8,548 nt of DNA, from positions 1 through 8,548 of the forward strand of contig JAGCGE010000318.1 in NCBI GenBank assembly GCA_017649745.1, read 5' to 3'. The notes under the pieces are model-generated. The model did not search any database, was not told the origin of the DNA, and saw only the letters and a list, made by a program, of their open reading frames with translations. A program made the position numbers and the translations under genes. Of the stretch, positions 4,655-8,548 are shown piece after piece. Within the stretch, counting starts at the first letter, position 1. Every line of letters starts with the position of its first letter. This DNA comes from Clostridiales bacterium (lineage in GTDB: Bacteria > Bacillota_A > Clostridia > Saccharofermentanales > Saccharofermentanaceae).

Positions 4655-5761
4655 TTACCACACCTCAAATGTCTGGATCTCGAGTCTGAAATCAACAGTG
4701 CATCCGTCTATCTCTAGTCTGTAGTCACCTTCCTGAAGCTCGCCTATAGATTCACTGCAGACTTCAAAATACTTGATCGCTTCGTTTTCTAAATAAACAT
4801 TGACCGTGAAGTCATCAGGCGTGATCTCCGTATAGTCGTTGCCGGAACTAACGAAGAGCTTCATCTGAGAAGGATCAAGATCCGGAATCTCGTCACCGTA
4901 TTCTTCGAAGGTCTTTTCATAGCCTGCATAAAGAGTACAGTAAAGAATCATATGAGACGGAGTCTCGATCTCGTCGTAGATATTGTATCTTTCTATTTCC
5001 CATCTGTATCCATTAACGGACAATGTCATATCGCCTGTAACGACAGAAGGTTCATAGGCACCTGCCAAAACCTCCAGTTCGTCATATACGATAGGCTCGA
5101 TGCTCGCACCCGTATCATCAGGTAATTCTTCCTCGGTTTCCGTAACTTCGCTCCAGCTTCCTAAGGCCTCATCGAAGTTTTGATACTTGGTGATAAAAGT
5201 CTGACTAACGAAGTCGCTGTATAACACATCAAGGCCATCTTGATATTCGACATAGATGCTCTCGAACCCGACACGGAAGGCGAGCCAGTATAGTTCGATC
5301 CTGCTGTCGTATTTAAGCTTAACGAAATAGTAGTCTCCGCCAGCGGAAGTTTCTTTCTCGTCAGCTTCGAACATACCACGCTTTGCACAGGTCTCGATCG
5401 ATTCAGCCTCAGTGATGATGCTGCCGTATTCGGTAGCGCGAAGATCAAAGACAAAAATGTCAGTTCTCATTCCGTCCAGATCTTCCCTTCCGAGGGCGGT
5501 GAATCCCGGGACGTTTTCGGGCGGATAATAATTCCAGTCAAGACCATCGGACAATTCAAAAGGACAGTTAGCGAGGATATCGTCCTCATCAGCCTCAGAG
5601 GCGGATACCTGCGTTGTGTCCTGAGGATCTTGTTGAGAAGTGTCTTTTGTTGAAGAATCCGTTTTCGAGCGGGATCCCTTGCATGAGATAAGGCATCCTG
5701 CACCTGATAAAACTATAAGGACAACACAAGCTGCCCTCAAAATAGCATCTTTCTTTTTCAT
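4655..5761 (-). CDS. Secreted lipoprotein of unknown function, end of the ECF operon
   Basis: A 368-residue protein. An N-terminal MKKKDAILR is followed by a hydrophobic stretch (10-22) and the lipobox LISC, so Cys27 is the likely lipidated residue (Cys23 is an alternative). Residues 28-62 are a Ser/Thr/Asp/Gln-rich linker. Two beta-rich segments follow: 65-200 (GFTALGREDLDGMRTDIFVF and onward) and 228-368 (a DMTLSVNGYRWEIERYN strand series ending in LEIQTFEVW). It is strongly acidic overall. I do not recognise a catalytic motif. The ATG follows only a weak GGGATGG site. It lies 82 bases after the small lipoprotein gene in the same direction and is closed by a terminator, so it is the last gene of the sigma operon and perhaps a target or sensor in the envelope response. 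Confidence 0.82.
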   Translation of the reverse strand: MKKKDAILRAACVVLIVLSGAGCLISCKGSRSKTDSSTKDTSQQDPQDTTQVSASEADEDDILANCPFELSDGLDWNYYPPENVPGFTALGREDLDGMRTDIFVFDLRATEYGSIITEAESIETCAKRGMFEADEKETSAGGDYYFVKLKYDSRIELYWLAFRVGFESIYVEYQDGLDVLYSDFVSQTFITKYQNFDEALGSWSEVTETEEELPDDTGASIEPIVYDELEVLAGAYEPSVVTGDMTLSVNGYRWEIERYNIYDEIETPSHMILYCTLYAGYEKTFEEYGDEIPDLDPSQMKLFVSSGNDYTEITPDDFTVNVYLENEAIKYFEVCSESIGELQEGDYRLEIDGCTVDFRLEIQTFEVW

Positions 5762-5843
5762 ATGTAATCCATCCCTATTTTTGTACTGTCTTAATGACGA
5801 GCGGAAACCTCCGATCGTTGCTTATCAGACTATGATGCTACTC

Positions 5844-6239
5844 TTAGTTTTTGTAAAACAGATAATAACCATCATCACAATGAACGCATATCCTTGTATC
5901 ATCCTCATCCGATGCGTAGATATCCTGCCCCCGCTTAAATGCGATCTCGGCTCCTCCTGCATACATATCTTCCGACGGTGTATTATAGTTATCCACCGCC
6001 TGGATCTGGCCTTTTTTCTCATATCCGTCCGGTGCTCCGTTCTGTCCGGGAGTCGTGTATCTGTAAAAATATAGTTTCCCGTTATACTTGACCTGCGGTG
6101 GGGTCAGCATCCCGCTCGATATACCCGTAGGCGTAAGCTCGGATTCCGCTGTTGTTTCTATTGTCTGTACCTGCAAAGAGCAACTGCACAGGCTGAGTAT
6201 CATAGTTACGCACAAAAATGTACCGATTGTCTTTTTCAT
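5844..6239 (-). CDS. Small secreted lipoprotein
   Basis: A 131-residue lipoprotein: MKKTIGTF, a hydrophobic core (8-17) and the lipobox LCSC with Cys20 as the lipidated residue. The mature part begins with a Thr/Glu-rich linker and then a compact domain, PPQVKYNGKLYFYRYTTPG ... GQIQAVDNYNTPSEDM ... GGAEIAFKRGQDIY ... DDGYYLFYKN. The pattern (P-x-V-x-x-x-G-x-x-Y-[FY], a polar turn, GxI, PxxD, then a final [YF]x[IL]F) recurs in small Firmicutes surface lipoproteins encoded near ECF sigma factors; its ligand is unknown. It starts 19 bases after the anti-sigma stop behind AAGGAGGTG, so it belongs to the same transcript. Confidence 0.85.
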   Translation of the reverse strand: MKKTIGTFLCVTMILSLCSCSLQVQTIETTAESELTPTGISSGMLTPPQVKYNGKLYFYRYTTPGQNGAPDGYEKKGQIQAVDNYNTPSEDMYAGGAEIAFKRGQDIYASDEDDTRICVHCDDGYYLFYKN

Positions 6240-6258
6240 AAAAGCACCTCCTTATCGG

Positions 6259-7275
6259 TTATGAATACGTTCCTCCGCAAGCTTCATAAACTTTATCAAA
6301 TATCTCCTTCGGGACCTTCACGTAGTACCAGTTGAAACCCTGATATCCCACATAGCCTTCGCCCTCAAATTCGATCATCCTGATATTGACCTTCGTGCCG
6401 TCATTCATATTAATGATCATGTGAGCCTGATGTGACATATCACTGATTACCGGGCACAGATTCTCATGATCCCACGCGTCAAAGAAGTCACCGTTATCGA
6501 CCGCATCCCAAAATTCATTCCACACTGCTTCATCGATATCGGCATCCTTGAAGTTACCCGTATTATAATCCCAATCCTCATGACTTTGCCACTGGACCGA
6601 TCCCGTAAGTTCACGGACACGAAGCCTGTCTTCGAACAAATCGCTTCCTTTGGAAAGCGTTATTCCGTTAAGGCAGTCGAGGAACTGGATCCAAAGACCG
6701 GGGCCGTTCTCGTCTTCGTATTCAGCGCGAAGACAGATCCTGAAGCTAGTATCATATCCTTCTACCGCATATATTTCTCCCGCTACGGAAGATGCGAATT
6801 CAACCGCGTATTCATCCTGTGATGACCACTCGTCGATATTTCCTTTGGCAGTTCCGAGATATTCACCTACGATCTCGTCGATCTTATATGCTTCTTCACC
6901 GGTATAATCCATAGACTGCGTGTAGATATTTCCCTTATAGACCACAAATCCGATCATATCAAGTGTTGTTCCTTCTTCCGTGGATTCCGGGATCTCAACG
7001 GCGGGAACATATACTCCGGAATTTTCTGTTTCCATTGCGGTAATTCCGGTCTCAACCGTGGAATCAGACAGTGTCTGTTTAATTTCAGTCGGCTTCAGAT
7101 CAGGACTATCTTTTTCGAAAAGCTTAGGGATAAAGATAAGTCCTAATACCGTTACCGAAAGCAGAGCCACAGCAATCGGCACCCACCTGAGATCACGGGT
7201 CTTTGCCTTACCTGCATTTTTAATGAACTTGTTATCGATATCACCGATCGCTTCTAAAAGATCTGTTTCTCTCAT
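6259..7275 (-). CDS. Membrane-anchored anti-sigma factor
   Basis: A 338-residue protein with a short cytoplasmic N-terminus (1-30, containing LLEAIGDIDNKFI, the form seen in clostridial anti-sigma factors beside ECF genes), one transmembrane helix (about 31-50, WVPIAVALLSVTVLGLIFIP) and a large extracytoplasmic part. That part has a Ser/Thr/Glu-rich stalk (51-100) and a sensor-like domain ending DMSHQAHMIINMNDGTKV and then WYYVKVPKEIFDKVYEA. By family it holds the sigma factor at the membrane until a signal is sensed. Its ATG overlaps the sigma stop (ATGA), ensuring coupled synthesis. A decayed copy of its C-terminal region lies at 4549-4615. The zinc-binding H-x3-C-x2-C motif of ZAS anti-sigmas is absent. 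Confidence 0.85.
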   Translation of the reverse strand: MRETDLLEAIGDIDNKFIKNAGKAKTRDLRWVPIAVALLSVTVLGLIFIPKLFEKDSPDLKPTEIKQTLSDSTVETGITAMETENSGVYVPAVEIPESTEEGTTLDMIGFVVYKGNIYTQSMDYTGEEAYKIDEIVGEYLGTAKGNIDEWSSQDEYAVEFASSVAGEIYAVEGYDTSFRICLRAEYEDENGPGLWIQFLDCLNGITLSKGSDLFEDRLRVRELTGSVQWQSHEDWDYNTGNFKDADIDEAVWNEFWDAVDNGDFFDAWDHENLCPVISDMSHQAHMIINMNDGTKVNIRMIEFEGEGYVGYQGFNWYYVKVPKEIFDKVYEACGGTYS

Positions 7276-7832
7276 ACGCCGTACCCTCCGTCCTTAAGAT
7301 GCTTTTTAAGGTCTGCTCTCATACGGAACAGCATGGTCTTGACCTTGCTTTGCGAAAAGCCGTATCTGGCGGCAATATCCTCTACGGGATCAAAATACCA
7401 GTACCTTCTGACAAAGACATTCTGCTGCTGCATTGAGCAACCTTCCAAAAATTCATTGATGGAATCGCTCAGGCACTTCGCATCGATCTCATCTTCAGTA
7501 TTGTTCGGGGACGGGATACACTCGTGCACCTCCTGAGTAAGTTCGCTATAAACGGCATACCTCTTCTGACGTTTGTTCGTCTTACAGACATCCAAAGCGA
7601 CATGTCTTATGATCCTTCCGACAAAAGCGAACAGATATGTTCTCGGTTCGTGAGGCGGGATAAGATTCCACGTCTTAAGGTAAGCGTCGTTTTCGCACTC
7701 CTCAGCACTTTCCCGATCGTACAAGATGCCGTATGCGATCTTCCTGAGCGCATGGCCATATTTGGACGCAGTCTGCGCTATCGCTTCTTCATCACGCGAT
7801 AAGTATAGTTCTACGATCTTATCGTCATCCAT
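7272..7832 (-). CDS. ECF-type RNA polymerase sigma factor
   Basis: A 186-residue sigma-70 family protein of ECF size. Region 2 spans about 11-90, with the helix ALRKIAYGILYDRESAEECE, the DAYLKTWNLIPP core-binding block and FVGRIIRHVALDVCKTNKRQK for -10 recognition. Region 4 spans about 122-180, with QQQNVFVRRYWYFDPVEDIA and then the helix-turn-helix ARYGFSQSKVKTMLFRMRADL. There is no region 1.1 or 3. A GGAGG site lies 8 bases before the ATG. It is the first gene of the operon with its anti-sigma and two lipoproteins and likely drives its own promoter. The stimulus cannot be read from sequence. Confidence 0.93.
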   Translation of the reverse strand: MDDDKIVELYLSRDEEAIAQTASKYGHALRKIAYGILYDRESAEECENDAYLKTWNLIPPHEPRTYLFAFVGRIIRHVALDVCKTNKRQKRYAVYSELTQEVHECIPSPNNTEDEIDAKCLSDSINEFLEGCSMQQQNVFVRRYWYFDPVEDIAARYGFSQSKVKTMLFRMRADLKKHLKDGGYGV

Positions 7833-7862
7833 GAACGATACCTCCTACATATGGTCTTCACC

Positions 7863-7895
7863 CTATATAGCGACATCTTGTTACGTCAGGTTACA
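7863..7895 (-). promoter_or_regulatory. Candidate autoregulated ECF promoter
   Basis: On the minus strand TGTAACC (7889-7895) and CGCTATATAG (7863-7872) are 16 bases apart. An AAC-containing -35 with a CG-starting -10 is the usual form of Firmicutes ECF promoters. A second GTAAC lies at 7880-7884. The site is about 30 bases before the sigma start codon. Confidence 0.5.
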
Positions 7896-7927
7896 TAATC
7901 AGATAGTACACTTTTTCGAGACAAAAA

Positions 7928-7968
7928 AATACTAACCAAAATCTCATTTTAAAGTTTTGGTCAGTATT
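7928..7968 (-). terminator. Intrinsic terminator after the flavodoxin gene
   Basis: AATACTAACCAAAA (7928-7941) pairs with TTTTGGTCAGTATT (7955-7968); in the minus-strand RNA all 14 positions pair (one G-U) and the stem runs into a run of T (ATTTTTTTG). The other strand also ends in a T run (CTTTTTTATG), so it may work in both directions and insulates the ECF operon from the flavodoxin gene. Confidence 0.85.
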
Positions 7969-7990
7969 CGCTTTTTTATGTCTTATAAGT

Positions 7991-8467
7991 TCAGATAAAC
8001 TGCTCTGCCCATGCCTTCAGATCTGCTTCTGAAGCATTTGACGGAAATCTCTTGCCTTCCTTGATAACTGCGGAAGGAGCCAGGGCCTTAAAGTTATCCG
8101 AAGACTCTCCCAATCCGGATGATCCCGAAGTCGCGAACGGGATCAGGGTCTTCCCGGAAAGATCGTACGCCTCAAGGAATGTGTCAATGATCGAAGGCTC
8201 CCTGTACCACCAGATCGGGAAACCCACAAAGATCGTATCGTACTTTGAAATATCCTCAACCAATGTTTTGATGGCAGGACGAGACGAACGGTCACTCATC
8301 TCCACAGAACTTCTTGATGTCTTGTCTCTCCAATCAAGATCTGCGTCTGTATATTTTTCCTCAGGCTCGATCTCGAAAACATCCGCTCCGATAGCCTTAG
8401 CAAGATCTTCTGCAAGTTTTGCAGTAACACCGCTTGCGCTAAAATAACTAACCAATACTTTTGTCAT
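7991..8467 (-). CDS. Flavodoxin (FMN-binding electron carrier)
   Basis: A 158-residue flavodoxin of the Flavodoxin_4-like type. The N-terminal strand MTKVLVSYFSASGVTAKLAE carries the FMN phosphate-binding loop (SASGVTAK, 10-17). IFVGFPIWWYREPSIIDTF contributes the aromatic residues that stack on the flavin, and FATSGSSGLGES forms the second phosphate/flavin loop. It is soluble and cytosolic and would carry electrons or act as a small flavin reductase. ATG 8467 is used because GAGGAGG lies 6 bases upstream; an in-frame start at 8497 would add ten residues (MFVRFKRRYN) that do not fit the family and overlap the preceding gene. The preceding gene's stop is one base upstream, so they are co-transcribed. 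Confidence 0.93.
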   Translation of the reverse strand: MTKVLVSYFSASGVTAKLAEDLAKAIGADVFEIEPEEKYTDADLDWRDKTSRSSVEMSDRSSRPAIKTLVEDISKYDTIFVGFPIWWYREPSIIDTFLEAYDLSGKTLIPFATSGSSGLGESSDNFKALAPSAVIKEGKRFPSNASEADLKAWAEQFI

Positions 8468-8468
8468 G

Positions 8469-8548
8469 TTATACCTCCTCTTGAATCTTACAAACATCTA
8501 CCCATTCTTTATATCCGCTGCATTTCTCAAGATCGGAAATGGAAAGAC
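8469..8548 (-). CDS. C-terminal end of an upstream gene (partial, unidentified)
   Basis: The frame from the window edge reads LSISDLEKCSGYKEWVDV, then CKIQEEV and a TAA at 8469-8471, one base before the flavodoxin ATG. The flavodoxin Shine-Dalgarno site lies inside its last codons, an arrangement typical of operons. The 25 visible residues look like a protein C-terminus, but are too few to name a family. Confidence 0.5.
   Translation of the reverse strand, partial: LSISDLEKCSGYKEWVDVCKIQEEV

Noticed and set aside
4532..4717. Rightward 61-codon frame
   Set aside because: It runs antisense through the pseudogene fragment, the terminator and the end of the lipoprotein gene, and has no ribosome site; its openness reflects the opposite-strand coding.
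8468..8497. Ten-codon N-terminal extension of flavodoxin
   Set aside because: The extension does not fit the family, and the best Shine-Dalgarno site lies directly before the internal ATG at 8467.
1..8548. CRISPR arrays, tRNA/rRNA genes, integrase or transposase genes
   Set aside because: No regularly spaced repeats, no tRNA- or rRNA-like sequences and no recombinase motifs were seen in the window.

Overview
The window looks like a chromosome segment from a Clostridia-class Firmicute, possibly Lachnospiraceae. The clues are strong purine-rich Shine-Dalgarno sites (GGAGG), lipobox-type secreted lipoproteins, an ECF sigma/membrane anti-sigma pair typical of gut and rumen Clostridia, and sigma-A style promoters. 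This placement is inferred from the protein types; there is no rRNA or other phylogenetic marker. By eye the left half (about 1-4550) is more AT-rich than the right half, and it carries accessory-type genes, so it reads as an acquired island next to ordinary chromosome.

Region 1 (1-4338) is a divergent, repressor-controlled accessory locus. A consensus promoter at 2156-2184 fires leftward into a compact operon: a 55-59 aa Cys-rich mini-protein (1941-2108), a 148-bp segment with three long interlocking inverted repeats (1808-1936), a DUF4417 protein (1082-1792), a polymorphic-toxin-like protein with a C-terminal HPTLIGG...SGHFKP domain (573-1082), a small acidic partner protein (140-571), and the start of a KptA/Tpt1 RNA 2'-phosphotransferase (1-120, cut by the window edge). 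Rightward, a promoter at 2225-2253 drives an Xre-type regulator (2282-2677), an ImmA/IrrE-like metalloprotease with zinc ribbons and a DnaA-N/tau-like tail (2652-4049), and a small zinc-ribbon protein (4036-4338). Operator-like sequences built on CCTATAGG or CCTTTAGG plus GGTTCAAC overlap both promoters, and a third sits inside the mini-protein gene. The logic resembles ImmR/ImmA control of mobile elements: the Xre protein represses and the protease may relieve repression. The leftward operon would be the effector module.

Region 2 (4339-4654) has no intact gene. It holds a hairpin after the rightward operon, a long imperfect palindrome (4512-4547), a short decayed copy of part of the downstream anti-sigma gene (about 4549-4615), and the terminator of the next operon. 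It looks like the scarred edge of the island.

Region 3 (4655-7895) is a leftward ECF sigma operon: sigma factor (7272-7832), membrane-anchored anti-sigma (6259-7275, overlapping by ATGA), a small lipoprotein (5844-6239) and a larger lipoprotein (4655-5761), ending in a GC-rich terminator. It is probably an envelope stress or signal response.

Region 4 (7928-8548) holds a flavodoxin gene (7991-8467) with a strong downstream terminator, preceded by the last codons of another gene that ends one base before the flavodoxin start.
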